64,000 nt of DNA, from NCBI GenBank assembly GCA_964509425.1, contig CAZDWZ010000014.1:62001-126000 (forward strand), given 5' to 3'. The notes beneath the pieces are model-generated. The model was not told the DNA's origin. It ran no database searches and saw only the letters and a list, made by a program, of their open reading frames with translations. Position numbers and translations under genes: made by a program. Shown here piece by piece: positions 52,532 through 62,441 of the stretch; within the stretch, counting starts at the first letter, position 1; every line of letters begins with the position of its first letter. Source of the stretch: CAZDWZ01 sp964509425. Lineage in GTDB: Bacteria; Bdellovibrionota_C; UBA2361; SZUA-149; CAZDWZ01.

Positions 52532-55094
52532 GAACTTGTTTTGCTTCTTGAATTTTTAGCCAGCCGCTTCGGCCACCTTGAACCGAAACACGTATCCAGT
52601 TCGGGAGCTTATCCTGAACCGATGCGCTTGCGCCATCGGGAAGGAGGGCAATTATCTGAGAATCCTCCGACGGCCCGGCGTACACCTTCGCGTCTTCTTG
52701 CAGGACTAATGCCGGAGCGCTGTCGAGCGCAATTTTTCGCTTGTGCATCTGAAAGCCCAAGGCAAGACACAACGCGAGACAGAGGACGCAATTGGCCGCC
52801 GTCAGTGCGCCGCCTTTTTTTGTTGCTCGGCTGAGCAGGAACAACAGAAGACCCCACGCAGCCAACGATGCCAGCTGCAATTCAACCTCGTTCATCGGTA
52901 TTCTAAAAATCTCCTCAATGTGAGTGCGGCGAGGTTCAGAGAGCTCGGGGAATTGAGCGAGCACCCAGAAGAGGCTTTTTTTAATATCGGAATTTCGGGG
53001 GGAAAGAATTGCCGCTTGCTCCAACGCATCGAGTGCGCGCCCACGCTCGTTCAGTCGAAAGTGCGCGTTTCCGAGATTGAGAAGAAGTTCCGGGCTTTCT
53101 CCGAACAAGTTCTGCGATCGCAGATAAAATTCTTTCGCCGCGGGAAAATCACCCCGCTTGAATGACATATTTCCCGCGGTTACTTCCGACGCATAATCCG
53201 CAGCGGAGGCCGCTGTCAGCGGGAGCAGACAGATCGCAAGGAGGGCGGTGGCGATTGCTCTGTTGAAGATTGGGCGTGGTGTCCGTCCGAGCTCCGATGT
53301 GATCCGGGTAATTTCGCCTGAAAGGTTTTGCCGTTCGGATGATGAAAGCTCGATCCCGCCGTAGACGGACTGCTCCAAGAGCTTTGTAATCGAGATCAAG
53401 CGTTTTCCCAACTCATCGCTCAGTCCCGCATTTTGGGAGAGCCCAGGGAGAGTTTCGAGGCTCAGCGATGCCGGGGACACATCGAAGTAGTAACCGAGAT
53501 AGGATCGCCAAGCCGAATATCTGCCAACGAGCGAGTCCGCGGAGAGCAGAGCCCGGCGAGCGACATCGATACCCGATTTTTCCGGAATTAATTTCGGCAG
53601 GTCAATTCTCCCGAGGAGCTGAAGAATTGCTCCGATCGGAAACAGCGCGAGAAGGATTATATACAGAGACCATGAAATTGGCGCTACTGGACGACTGAGG
53701 GCTGCTGCCGGTTGTTGGGGCGCAAGATCTTTCGGGAGTTCCTCAACAGGAGGAGCTGAGTTGTCGAGCTCGCTTACCTTTGGAACGGTGTCTTCAACGA
53801 CGATAGTCGTTCGTCCCGTGGCATCCGGGGTGACGTGGATCGTCTTCTCCGGGGTTTTGTATGAAAGATACGTTCCGGTGGAGGGGTCGAAGTGCACGAT
53901 TTCGTAAACCGGAAGCGTGATTTCTCCAGCAATCTGAGGGACAAAGGATAACGAAAACGTCTTTTGAAATGTCACGCCGCGAGCGCTCGGAGTGGAGACA
54001 AGTTCCGGCTTCTCGGCGTAAATCTTGAAGCGCTTTCCGACCTCTCGAGTTGGTTCCGGAAGTTCATACGGACGAAGGTTGGCATTTCCCGAGATGATAA
54101 TTTTCATCGTCACCGACTCCCCGAGCTGAACTTTCTCGCCCCGGAGCTCCGTCATCACCTCGACTTTGCCGACGGGAACGTATCCACTGACGTCGTGGTC
54201 GAGGCCCGCCTGCCGAGGATCGGGCAATGGCTGAACATCTATGTGAATCGCTTCGGCAGTCAGTTTCTTTCGAACAAAACTGAAACTGTCGAACATCGGG
54301 AAGTCATCCTGCAGCATTCGGGCAAAAAAATCGGGGTCGTTGGGATCAACTTGCCTTCGCCCTGCAAGGGGCGGACGAAAGCGTTGTGCTTGCACTTCGG
54401 CGGTGAGTTCCCGTTCGGGAATCTCGTAGACTCCCGGGCGGGTCGGAAAGAGGGCCTCGACTATGGAGGTTCTCGTCGCGCGTCCCACCAATCTCTCTGT
54501 CTGGCGGAAATCTCCGAGAGTCTCACGCAAAAGCCCCGGTAACTCCACTTCGGAAACGGAGGCTGTTCGAACGACTCGAGAGGCAACCATCTCGGTTCGG
54601 TACTGCACCTGCTGCCCGACGAAGGGTCGCACATTGTCCACGAGCTGCGTGAAATCGAGTCCTCCGCTTTGTGCGTTTCTCGCAGAAGTTGTCCGCTGAG
54701 AGTCCGGTGTGATCCTCAGTGTCGGCCCCGGTAAATCCACCACTTCGCCCGAGATGAGCATATCTCCGTCGGGAAGATTGTAGGTTCCTGCAGAGAGCGC
54801 AGGGTCGGGAGTGACAACGAAGTTAAAGATGACTTGATATCGCTCCCGCCCGTTTATCCACTCTCGCCGGGTGGCCGTTCCACGACGTTGAATCTGAAAG
54901 TCCTTCGAATTTTTGAACTCTGGCTGGCTGAGACTCGCGACAGCTTGATTTTCGACGATGACGGTCAGAGAGAAAATGTCGGAGGCGCTTCCAAACGGCG
55001 GATCGATCTCGACCTTCGGCTGAGCAGCCGCTGTGCCGGTCGAGGCGAACATGGCGAGCAGCAAACAAACAAAAACGACACTATATCGCTTCAT
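52521..55094 (-). CDS. BatD-BatE fusion
   Basis: 857 residues. A signal peptide (to about 25) and beta-rich BatD ectodomain (about 25-460) end at a membrane helix (about 475-495). A cytoplasmic segment and a second hydrophobic stretch (about 620-640) lead to TPR-like repeats (AGNMSFKRGDFPAAKEFYLRS and LGNAHFRLNERGRALDALEQA, about 645-705). Two more helices and an SH3-like tail (VYAGPSEDSQIIALLPDGA, about 800-855) follow. The second half corresponds to BatE. Bat proteins form an envelope complex linked to aerotolerance in Bacteroides and to stress or fitness in Leptospira. It starts 1 base after batBC. Confidence 0.82.
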   Translation of the reverse strand: MKRYSVVFVCLLLAMFASTGTAAAQPKVEIDPPFGSASDIFSLTVIVENQAVASLSQPEFKNSKDFQIQRRGTATRREWINGRERYQVIFNFVVTPDPALSAGTYNLPDGDMLISGEVVDLPGPTLRITPDSQRTTSARNAQSGGLDFTQLVDNVRPFVGQQVQYRTEMVASRVVRTASVSEVELPGLLRETLGDFRQTERLVGRATRTSIVEALFPTRPGVYEIPERELTAEVQAQRFRPPLAGRRQVDPNDPDFFARMLQDDFPMFDSFSFVRKKLTAEAIHIDVQPLPDPRQAGLDHDVSGYVPVGKVEVMTELRGEKVQLGESVTMKIIISGNANLRPYELPEPTREVGKRFKIYAEKPELVSTPSARGVTFQKTFSLSFVPQIAGEITLPVYEIVHFDPSTGTYLSYKTPEKTIHVTPDATGRTTIVVEDTVPKVSELDNSAPPVEELPKDLAPQQPAAALSRPVAPISWSLYIILLALFPIGAILQLLGRIDLPKLIPEKSGIDVARRALLSADSLVGRYSAWRSYLGYYFDVSPASLSLETLPGLSQNAGLSDELGKRLISITKLLEQSVYGGIELSSSERQNLSGEITRITSELGRTPRPIFNRAIATALLAICLLPLTAASAADYASEVTAGNMSFKRGDFPAAKEFYLRSQNLFGESPELLLNLGNAHFRLNERGRALDALEQAAILSPRNSDIKKSLFWVLAQFPELSEPRRTHIEEIFRIPMNEVELQLASLAAWGLLLFLLSRATKKGGALTAANCVLCLALCLALGFQMHKRKIALDSAPALVLQEDAKVYAGPSEDSQIIALLPDGASASVQDKLPNWIRVSVQGGRSGWLKIQEAKQVHDG

Positions 55095-55095
55095 A

Positions 55096-57162
55096 TCACC
55101 AGTCTTTTTCAGGAGGCGCCTGTTTTAGTTGTTCAAGCTGACGCAATGCTTCATGCAATCGGTACAGCGGCTCCGGGCTATACTTCTCTTCGACGCTTTG
55201 GAGGAGCGTTTCAAGAGCTTGCTCGTCAGCGGTGAGAGGTTTCTTGCTGGCTTGCTCGTCAGGTGTGGGTTCACCTTCGGGTTGTGAAGAATCTCCATCA
55301 CCGGATTCGTCCTCCTTTTCATCGCCCTTTCCTTTTGGCGTGCCCTCCGGAGAAGGGGACGGGCTCGGCTCGGGAGTCGGTTTGCCTTCACCCTGATTTT
55401 GCTGATTCTGCTGTTCGTCTTCGCCTTCTCCCTCAGATGGAGAGGGTGACGGGTTAGCGGATGGCTGAGGCGAAGGTGAAGGAGTTGCCGTGCTTCCTCC
55501 CTGAGGTGAGGGTTGCTTATCCGACGAATCCTTCTGATTTTGCTTGGGATCGGTTTGTTCTTGTTTCTCTTGTTCGTTTTTCGATTCCTGCTCGGCGTCG
55601 TTCTTGTCTTTTGCTCCCTTCTCGGGTTGGTCGCTCTTTTGTTTACTGTCCTGTTTGTCTTTTTGCTCGTCTTGCTTCTGCTCTTGATCTTTTTTCTTCT
55701 CTTCTTCCTCTTGTTGTTGCTTGAGGAGCTTCTCAGCGTATTGCAAATTCTCTTGGATCTCACGGTCGGTGGGGCTTTGCTTGAGCGCTTCCCGGTAGGT
55801 CGTGACGGCTTCTTGATATTTGCCGAGCTGCACCTCCGAGTTGCCTGTGTTGTAGAGTGCCTCGGCTTGATTGGATTTACTTTTGGCGTGCTCCGTCGCC
55901 GCGTGGAAAACTTCTTCAGCCTCTTTGAATCTCTTCAGGCGATAGAGCGTCGCACCCATGGCGAGCTGCCGTTCAAAATCCGCGGGATCGTTCGGGTCTT
56001 TTGCCAGCTCAAATTCTTTGAGAGCTCCCTCAAAATCGCCCCGCTCAAAGCGTGCTTTTCCCTCAGCTTTGTGGGTTTCAATCGGGGAAGGCACTTGAGC
56101 CCGGGCGGTAGGATTCAGAAACAGAGTAAACAAAATGAGGAGAACGGCACGGGAAGAGGATTTACGAAAGTCGGTTTCGCGCCAGACGCCGAAGAGAAGT
56201 ACAAAAATCGCAAATGCGATTGGGATCTGAAAATACTCATTCCAGATTCTGGAACTAACGCCGGTGAGAATATCTTCTGCCAGGTGGCGTTTGATGCCGT
56301 TTTCGTAAATGGCGCGGATATCGGCATCGGTGGCCGTCTCGGGGACGTACAGACCACCGACTGATTTTGCAAATTCGGCGAGAGCTGGTTCGTTTAGTTT
56401 CGAGATCACGGTCTGACCTCTGCCGTCCTGCTTCAACCCGCCTTCAATCGGAATCGGGCCGCCGGTTGGAGTTCCCACGCCGAGAATATACAGACTCGTA
56501 CCGGACTGTTTTAAGAGCGAAGCAGTCTTTTTCAAATCTCCATCAAGCGCTTCGCCGTCCGTAATGAGGAGAATCGCTCGGGAGCGCTTGGACATTGGTT
56601 CGTCCTTCTTCACGCCGAGCATTTCGAGGCTGCGGCGGACCGCGAGTTCAATATTGGTGCCTTGAAGCGGAACGGAACCGATCGTCAGCGCTGACACGAA
56701 TTGTTTGAGTGCAGAGTAGTCGAGCGTCATTGGCGTTTCTATAAACGCAGCTCCGGCAAATGAAACAAGACCGACGCGATCTCCTCGAAGCCGACCAAGG
56801 AGATCAAACACCTCTCGCCGTGCGCGTTCTACTCTGCTCGGCGAGACGTCCTCAGTTCGCATGCTCTCTGAGACGTCGAAAGCAATTGCAATGTCCACTC
56901 CGCGTTTTGTTGTTTCGCGGAAAGTGAATCCCCATTGCGGACGGGCAAGCGCGAGACAGGTGAAGAAGAGAAACAAAAGGGTCAGACCAATCGAAGTTTG
57001 CTTGAGGAATACCTCCTTCGGAAGCAAGCGTTCAAGGAGCGGAAGGTCTCCGAGCTCAGAGAGTCGACGGAGCCTGGAATATTTCTCATAGCGGCCGAGG
57101 AACATCGCGATGATCGCGAGAACGAGCAGTACAATACCGGATATTTCGTTTCCAAATTGCAT
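55096..57162 (-). CDS. BatB-BatC fusion (VWA + TPR)
   Basis: 688 residues. The BatB part (about 1-335) has two N-terminal membrane helices, a VWA domain with metal motif DVSESM near residue 95 and ILLITDGEALDG, then a third helix (about 310-330). A hydrophobic segment (about 340-355) starts the BatC part, with TPRs (about 365-470). Next comes a long low-complexity region rich in Lys, Glu, Gln, Ser and Pro (about 475-645) and a short conserved tail (LLQSVEEKYSPEPLYRLHEAL). Fused or adjacent BatB/BatC are known in the family. Next to batA (1-base gap). Confidence 0.85.
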   Translation of the reverse strand: MQFGNEISGIVLLVLAIIAMFLGRYEKYSRLRRLSELGDLPLLERLLPKEVFLKQTSIGLTLLFLFFTCLALARPQWGFTFRETTKRGVDIAIAFDVSESMRTEDVSPSRVERARREVFDLLGRLRGDRVGLVSFAGAAFIETPMTLDYSALKQFVSALTIGSVPLQGTNIELAVRRSLEMLGVKKDEPMSKRSRAILLITDGEALDGDLKKTASLLKQSGTSLYILGVGTPTGGPIPIEGGLKQDGRGQTVISKLNEPALAEFAKSVGGLYVPETATDADIRAIYENGIKRHLAEDILTGVSSRIWNEYFQIPIAFAIFVLLFGVWRETDFRKSSSRAVLLILFTLFLNPTARAQVPSPIETHKAEGKARFERGDFEGALKEFELAKDPNDPADFERQLAMGATLYRLKRFKEAEEVFHAATEHAKSKSNQAEALYNTGNSEVQLGKYQEAVTTYREALKQSPTDREIQENLQYAEKLLKQQQEEEEKKKDQEQKQDEQKDKQDSKQKSDQPEKGAKDKNDAEQESKNEQEKQEQTDPKQNQKDSSDKQPSPQGGSTATPSPSPQPSANPSPSPSEGEGEDEQQNQQNQGEGKPTPEPSPSPSPEGTPKGKGDEKEDESGDGDSSQPEGEPTPDEQASKKPLTADEQALETLLQSVEEKYSPEPLYRLHEALRQLEQLKQAPPEKDW

Positions 57163-57163
57163 A

Positions 57164-58204
57164 TTACGGAACGATTAAATATTTCGTGGAACGGAGCAGC
57201 TGGTGCAGAACGAACGCAAAAAGCGCTGCGTAGAGAAATGGTATAAATTGCTCTTGATACTCCGTGAATTCCGACTTTTTTTCGGTGCGCTCCTCGATTC
57301 GGCTGACCTCTTCGTACACCTTTCGCAAAGAGTCGGTCTGCTGGGCGCGGAAGAATCTTCCACCGGTGATATCCGCAATCGCCTGAAGCGTGGCGACGTC
57401 TAGTGGAACATCGACATTTCGAATGACCGAACCACCGAATGGGTTTGTAAAGCGAAAAGGGGCTGAATTCGTTCCACCGATCCCAATTGTATGAACTCTG
57501 ATTCCTGACTTCTTGGCGATGGCAGCAGCCTCTTTCGGATCGATGCTGCCCGCCGTTTTTAGTCCGTCGGTGACGAGGATCACCACCTTGGACTCTCCCG
57601 GAATATCGCGAATTCGTTTCACCGAAAGCGCAAGCGCATCACCAAGCGCAGTGCCTTCACCGACCATTCCGATCTGCAAGTTCTCTACAAATTTCTGCAA
57701 GACCTCGTGGTCGGTGGTGAGCGGGCATTGCGTGAAGACGTCGGTGCCGAAAATAATCAGACCCATCCGATCGCCTTTCCGATTCTCAATAAACTCGGAG
57801 ACGACATTCTTAAGGGCTACAATTCGTTCGACATGGGCGCCGTCGACGATAAAATCAAGCGCTTTCATACTGCCCGAGATGTCGAGGGTGAGCATGATGT
57901 CGCGACCTGAGGTTTCGACTTCCACGAATTCGAGACTGGTTTGAGGGCGAGCCAGGGCCGTTACCATACACGCGAAGGTGAGGAGTCGCAGAAAGTTGAG
58001 GACCACGGACCGGCGGAATAGCCCCGAGTGGTCAGCAATTTCGCTCAATGAGACGGGAGAGGAAAACGGCAGCGACGGTTCGCGGCCGGACGAGAACCGT
58101 TTCATTCCCGGCAACACGGCAAGCATTCGCCGTCTCGTGCTGGCTTCAAGAGCGAGCGGGAACAGAAGCAGAGCCAAGAAGGCAAGGGGAGTATTAAAGT
58201 GCAT
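57164..58204 (-). CDS. batA: BatA, VWA-domain membrane protein
   Basis: 346 residues. An N-terminal helix (about 5-22), a second near 70-88, a VWA domain with the complete metal site DISGSM and VVILVTDGLKTAG, and a C-terminal helix (about 318-335) anchoring it to the inner membrane. Its start overlaps the upstream gene by 11 bases. Expected partner of BatB. Confidence 0.9.
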   Translation of the reverse strand: MHFNTPLAFLALLLFPLALEASTRRRMLAVLPGMKRFSSGREPSLPFSSPVSLSEIADHSGLFRRSVVLNFLRLLTFACMVTALARPQTSLEFVEVETSGRDIMLTLDISGSMKALDFIVDGAHVERIVALKNVVSEFIENRKGDRMGLIIFGTDVFTQCPLTTDHEVLQKFVENLQIGMVGEGTALGDALALSVKRIRDIPGESKVVILVTDGLKTAGSIDPKEAAAIAKKSGIRVHTIGIGGTNSAPFRFTNPFGGSVIRNVDVPLDVATLQAIADITGGRFFRAQQTDSLRKVYEEVSRIEERTEKKSEFTEYQEQFIPFLYAALFAFVLHQLLRSTKYLIVP

Positions 58205-58832
58205 GTGCGCGAACCTTTGCCTTTTGCGGCTTTGACGTCTGCGGTGCAGGGATCCCCTCGATCGCTTGTTCCAGTTCGATCACCAATGACTCCGCTTCCG
58301 AAAGGAGCTCAGGAATGCCGCTTGATTCTAAGCTTCTCATTTCGGCGGTTCCAAAAGAGACTCGATCCAAGCTGAGAAGCACGCGATAACATCGCTCGAT
58401 AATTTGTTGGTTCGCCGCCGGCGCGAGATGGAACAATTTCTTTGCCAGATTTTTAGGAAAACGACTCTTCACCTCGGCGGGAGTCAAATCGGTTGCGGGG
58501 AAGTCGAAGCAACCCTCGACATATCTTCTGAGAGCAAATGAGAGTCGCGAGGAAAAAGTTCGAATGTCCAAGGCACCTGAAGCGTTTTCGGCCTTGATCC
58601 GTTGAATTTCAATCTTGAAAATATCTCGCGGCGGTATGCGAGGCGCGAGTGATCCCTTTCTTCTTCGGCGAAGGATGCGAAATATCATGAAAAGCAATGC
58701 TGCGATTGCTCCGACGAGCATGAAGAGCAACGTTTGTGGATCTTCATGGAGTGCGGTTCTGAAACCTGGGATTGCCTTTATGTCGTTAAATCCCGTCGTT
58801 GCATCATGTTTGAGAACTTCTTCAGCCGCCAT
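58194..58832 (-). CDS. Single-pass membrane protein of the Bat cluster
   Basis: 212 residues from the ATG at 58832, preferred to the longer frame because AGAGGC lies before it and the ATG overlaps the DUF58 stop by 11 bases. One membrane helix (about 36-55) is followed by a basic stretch and a soluble helical domain (about 80-190, FSSRLSFALRRYVEGCFDFPATDLTPAEVKSRF). The place between DUF58 and BatA is where other genomes carry a DUF4381-like protein. Function unknown. Confidence 0.7.
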   Translation of the reverse strand: MAAEEVLKHDATTGFNDIKAIPGFRTALHEDPQTLLFMLVGAIAALLFMIFRILRRRRKGSLAPRIPPRDIFKIEIQRIKAENASGALDIRTFSSRLSFALRRYVEGCFDFPATDLTPAEVKSRFPKNLAKKLFHLAPAANQQIIERCYRVLLSLDRVSFGTAEMRSLESSGIPELLSEAESLVIELEQAIEGIPAPQTSKPQKAKVRAHAL

Positions 58833-59766
58833 GCTGCCTCTCGAGACGGAGCGCGGCGCGGTGTTTTTGCTTCGCCATACGGCTGCGGAAATACTTGACC
58901 AGCTCGCGAACGAGCGAATCTGTGGTCGATATCTCAAGCGAGCTTAGTCCAATTTGGTTGAAAGATTCGCGGCGCGCTTTTTCGCGGGTGAGTGCAAGCT
59001 CCCGGTATTTCGCCCGTACTCTCGGGCGAGAGCAATTAACCAAGACCTCCTCGCCGGATTCTGGATCGCGGAGCCGAGTATATCCAGAACGCGGCAGGTC
59101 AAAGTCCGCAGGGTCTCGCACCGTGACAGCGGTGATATCATGTCGCTTAGTCAGGAGCCTGAAATCCTCGGCATAATCGGCGGCGAAGAAATCAGAGAGC
59201 AAGAAGATGACGGCACGCCGCTTCAAAACTTGACCGAGAAATTGTAGCGCACCGGCGACATCTGTTTTGGCCGCTTCATGTTTCGCTTCCAGCTCATCGC
59301 CAAGAATTTCATGCAGCATCCGCCACGTCGCGTTTCGAGACTTTTCCGGTTTTCTGAAGCGGAGCACGCGATCGGAGAATGTCAGCAGGCCGACCTTATC
59401 GCCATTAGTGAGGGCGATAGTGGCGAGTGCTGCCGCGCCTTTTAACAAAAGATCTTTTCTCAGCGCTGATCGAGTTCCCGTCCACGTAGAAGGAGAGACG
59501 TCAACGGCTATGATAACCTGAAGTTCACGCTCTTCCCGATACGACTTCACATACGGTTTTTGAAACCGGGCTGTGACCTTCCAGTCAATTCTCCGGATTT
59601 CATCGCCGGGTACATATTCGCGAACTTCCTCAAACTCCATTCCACTTCCACGGAACGTGCTGCGATATTCGCCGGCAAGCGACTGATGCGTATTCCGCCG
59701 CATCTGGATTTGCAAACGCCGAATCTCTGCAAGAAACTCGGGTGAGAGGAGGGACGAAGATCGCAT
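58822..59766 (-). CDS. DUF58 protein of MoxR system
   Basis: 314 residues. Marks: GEYRSTFRGSGMEFEEVREYVPGDEIRRIDWKVTAR (the DUF58 signature) followed by a VWA-like fold with VDVSPSTWTG in the metal-site place and VIFLLSDFF. DUF58 proteins are usual partners of MoxR ATPases. It starts 19 bases after moxR. Confidence 0.9.
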   Translation of the reverse strand: MRSSSLLSPEFLAEIRRLQIQMRRNTHQSLAGEYRSTFRGSGMEFEEVREYVPGDEIRRIDWKVTARFQKPYVKSYREERELQVIIAVDVSPSTWTGTRSALRKDLLLKGAAALATIALTNGDKVGLLTFSDRVLRFRKPEKSRNATWRMLHEILGDELEAKHEAAKTDVAGALQFLGQVLKRRAVIFLLSDFFAADYAEDFRLLTKRHDITAVTVRDPADFDLPRSGYTRLRDPESGEEVLVNCSRPRVRAKYRELALTREKARRESFNQIGLSSLEISTTDSLVRELVKYFRSRMAKQKHRAALRLERQHGG

Positions 59767-59785
59767 AACTCAGCTCCGTGATTGT

Positions 59786-60817
59786 TTACGGAACAGGCAC
59801 CCCGTCGAGAATCATCCTGACGAGATCTCCCGAGGAAACCCCTTGAGCCTCAGCCTCGTAGGTGAGGATGAGACGGTGGCGGAGCACATCCGTTGCCACG
59901 TCCTTCACGGTTTGCGGGCTTACGTAGTGGCTACCGTTCAGGAGGGCTTCTGCTCGAGCCGCAAGGAATAGGCCAATCGACGCTCTCGGAGATGCGCCGA
60001 GCTCGATCAGCGGACCGCAAGTCAGGTTAAACTGTTCCGGCTGTCTCGTCGCGAGCACGATATTGACGATATAGTCTCTAATCTTTTCATCGACGTAGAT
60101 TCGCCGGCAGGTGTCTCGAAGTTTCTGCACGTCGTGTAGTGATGCGACCGGAGCTTTTTTGCCTTCGGTCGAAGGATCTCGATTTGTAACGATATCAAGC
60201 ATCCTCCGCTCTTCATCTCGGGTCGGATAATCGACCTGCACTTTCAGCAGAAACCGATCGACCTGCGCTTCCGGAAGAGGATACGTGCCTTCCTGTTCGA
60301 GAGGGTTTTGAGTCGCGAGCACGAGGAATGGCCGCGGAACGGGAAGTGATTGTCCTCCAATCGTGACCTGCCGCTCCTGCATGGTTTCGAGGAGCGCCGA
60401 CTGAACCTTTGCCGGAGCTCGGTTAATTTCGTCAGCGAGAAGAAAGTTTGCGAAAACGGGGCCCTTTCGAATCTCGAATGTGCCGTCTTGAGGCCGGAAA
60501 ATTTCGGTTCCGATAATATCAGACGGAAGTAGGTCGGGCGTGAATTGAATGCGATGAAACGACGCGTCGATAGCGTCCGCAAAGCTTCGAATAGAAAGTG
60601 TCTTTGCAAGTCCGGGCACCCCTTCGAGCAAAATGTGCCCGTCGGTGAGCAGCGCCGTCATCAATCGCTTCCTGAGAACTTTCTGACCGATGACATCGGT
60701 GCCGACAGAAGCGAAAATACGCTCCACTATTTGTAGAGAATCCTGGACTGCGGTCTCGATTGCGGGATCTGCTTCACCCGCTTGTCCGCCTAAACGAATT
60801 GTTGATCCATCTGGCAC
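59786..60817 (-). CDS. MoxR family AAA+ ATPase
   Basis: 343 residues. Walker A is EGVPGLAKT, Walker B is LLADEINRAPAKVQSALLE, sensor 1 is VLATQNPLEQEGTYPLPEAQ, and the arginine-finger region is RFLLKVQVDYP. The MoxR signature blocks are complete. It probably remodels or activates the VWA proteins encoded downstream. First gene of the leftward operon moxR-DUF58-membrane protein-batA-batBC-batDE-thioesterase. Confidence 0.95.
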   Translation of the reverse strand: MPDGSTIRLGGQAGEADPAIETAVQDSLQIVERIFASVGTDVIGQKVLRKRLMTALLTDGHILLEGVPGLAKTLSIRSFADAIDASFHRIQFTPDLLPSDIIGTEIFRPQDGTFEIRKGPVFANFLLADEINRAPAKVQSALLETMQERQVTIGGQSLPVPRPFLVLATQNPLEQEGTYPLPEAQVDRFLLKVQVDYPTRDEERRMLDIVTNRDPSTEGKKAPVASLHDVQKLRDTCRRIYVDEKIRDYIVNIVLATRQPEQFNLTCGPLIELGASPRASIGLFLAARAEALLNGSHYVSPQTVKDVATDVLRHRLILTYEAEAQGVSSGDLVRMILDGVPVP

Positions 60818-60871
60818 GAAAAAGACCCTCCCGCCTTGCTGAAGTTCAAATTACCAAATCCGGCCCATGAA

Positions 60872-60909
60872 TAACAAAAAGCGGAACCTCTAGAAAATAG
60901 AGATTCCGC
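60872..60909 (-). terminator. Intrinsic terminator after pal
   Basis: GCGGAACCTCT and AGAGATTCCGC pair (one mismatch) around a 7-base loop and are followed leftward by TTTTTGTT, 49 bases after the pal stop. Confidence 0.8.
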
Positions 60910-60957
60910 CCTCTTACAAAGCTAGTGCTGCTTCCCAGCGTTACGGAGCAACCGAAC

Positions 60958-61512
60958 CTAGCTGTTAGTGCGTTTTCTATAGACGGCGAAGTGAACCCGT
61001 CTATTCTGGGAGTAGGCTTCTTCCGAGTCCTTCGGATCCAGCGGGATTTCCTCGCCGTAGCTAATGGTCGTGATTGCTTCGGCTGCGACACCTCGGCTGA
61101 CGAGCAGAGCCGCGACCGCTTTCGCCCGCTCTTCGCCAAGAGCCAGGTTGTATTCAGCGGTGCCGCGCTTATCGCAATGTCCTTCGAGCTCAACGCGTAG
61201 GCTCGGGTCTTCTTTCAACATATTTGCATTGGTCGTGATGATTTCTGCCTCGTCGCTTCTTACGGCTGAGGAATCGAAGTCAAAGTGCACGTCCTTGAAC
61301 ATGGTGCCGGCAGAAGCTTGCGGGATATTCCCCTCGCCGAAACGTGCCCGATCCACGTTGATGTCCTGGTCGGCAATCCCCCCGGCATTCTCTTCCAGGC
61401 CCTGATCCTTACTCGAGCCAGACTTTGAGCAGGCGATTGTGGTCGAGCAGAGGAGAATTGCAGCGAGTGCGAGCTTAGAACGTCGAAGTGATGAGCTGAA
61501 TTTGGCTGACAT
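60958..61512 (-). CDS. pal: Peptidoglycan-associated lipoprotein
   Basis: 184 residues. A lipoprotein signal with lipobox TIAC (Cys28), a short disordered linker, and an OmpA-like domain (about 75-182): VHFDFDSSAVRSDE, LEGHCDKRGTAEYNLALGEERA and SQNRRVHFAVY bind the peptidoglycan diaminopimelate. Anchors the outer membrane to the wall as part of Tol-Pal. No tol genes are next to it. Ends in an intrinsic terminator. Confidence 0.92.
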   Translation of the reverse strand: MSAKFSSSLRRSKLALAAILLCSTTIACSKSGSSKDQGLEENAGGIADQDINVDRARFGEGNIPQASAGTMFKDVHFDFDSSAVRSDEAEIITTNANMLKEDPSLRVELEGHCDKRGTAEYNLALGEERAKAVAALLVSRGVAAEAITTISYGEEIPLDPKDSEEAYSQNRRVHFAVYRKRTNS

Positions 61513-61736
61513 AAACCGATATTTTCCAATAACTATAAAATTTCAAGTTTGTTGAAGCTTAGTATCAAAGTTCCGGGGTTCCGCAAGTGCTAAGTCAACA
61601 ATGTAACCAATGTCACGGCCATGCTGCTGCGCAGGGCCCGAACTTGAGAATTCTAGACATTTTATGATAGGTTGCGCCGGTTTTTTAACCAAAGCACCGG
61701 GTCTCCATCCCGGGATCGTCAGGGGGCTATAAGGGC

Positions 61737-62441
61737 GTGAGATTTTCTTGGGGAATATTGTTTGCTGCCGTAGCCGCCGTGCTGCCGTTCGGAACCGCCT
61801 TTGCCGGTTCGGAATTTGATTGTTTGGAGAAAGTTGGAACGGAGGAGCAGCTTAAGCTCATCCCCGACATTGAGAAGTATTACGCTTCCTTGAACACCCT
61901 CGACGGTAATTTTGTTCAAGACTCCTACACTCTCGGACTCAATCAGAGAGAGGAGAGCAAGGGGCGTGTCTATTTCAAGAAGCCGGGACTCATGGACTGG
62001 TGGTACGACCTGCCTGAGAAGAATAAACAGCGATTCGTCGCCGACGGAAAGAGTCTCTGGATCTATCAGCCCGCAATTCCGCAGGTCGTCATCGGCGACT
62101 TCGAGCAGTCGTTCTCATCGGACCTTCCAGTGTCCTTTTTGTTGGGTATTGGAAAGCTGAGTGAGCGATTCAAACTCGCTTCGGCTTGCAAGACCAACGT
62201 CGGACTTGCGCTCAAATTACTCCCTCAAAAAGCAGACGCGAGCCTTGATGAGTTTGCTTTGCTCGTGGAGTCGAAGAATCGAGCTCCGTTGGGGGCCCGT
62301 CTCGTCGACGCCGGGGGAAATGAAACGACGATTGTTTTCAGCGACATTCACTACAACCGAGATGTTGATGCCTCACACTTCAAATTCGAAGTGCCTCGAA
62401 GCGTGGACGTGATCGATAAGCGGCGGAAGGAGGCCCGGTGA
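61737..62441 (+). CDS. lolA: Outer-membrane lipoprotein carrier LolA
   Basis: 234 residues, GTG start at 61737 with AAGGG before it. A signal peptide (to about 23) is followed by a LolA fold: LNTLDGNFVQDSYTLG, SKGRVYFKKPGLMDWWYDLPEK, VADGKSLWIYQPAIPQVVIGDFE, and a later FSDIHYNRDVDASHFKFEVP. Carries lipoproteins across the periplasm, which fits the many lipoproteins here. Its TGA overlaps the GTG start of rimO (GTGA). Confidence 0.88.
   Translation: MRFSWGILFAAVAAVLPFGTAFAGSEFDCLEKVGTEEQLKLIPDIEKYYASLNTLDGNFVQDSYTLGLNQREESKGRVYFKKPGLMDWWYDLPEKNKQRFVADGKSLWIYQPAIPQVVIGDFEQSFSSDLPVSFLLGIGKLSERFKLASACKTNVGLALKLLPQKADASLDEFALLVESKNRAPLGARLVDAGGNETTIVFSDIHYNRDVDASHFKFEVPRSVDVIDKRRKEAR

Noticed and set aside
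55513..56364. 283-codon + strand frame with long Leu/Phe/Val runs, looking like a membrane protein
   Set aside because: Antisense of the Lys/Glu/Gln-rich low-complexity region of BatBC, which automatically reads as hydrophobic residues on the other strand.
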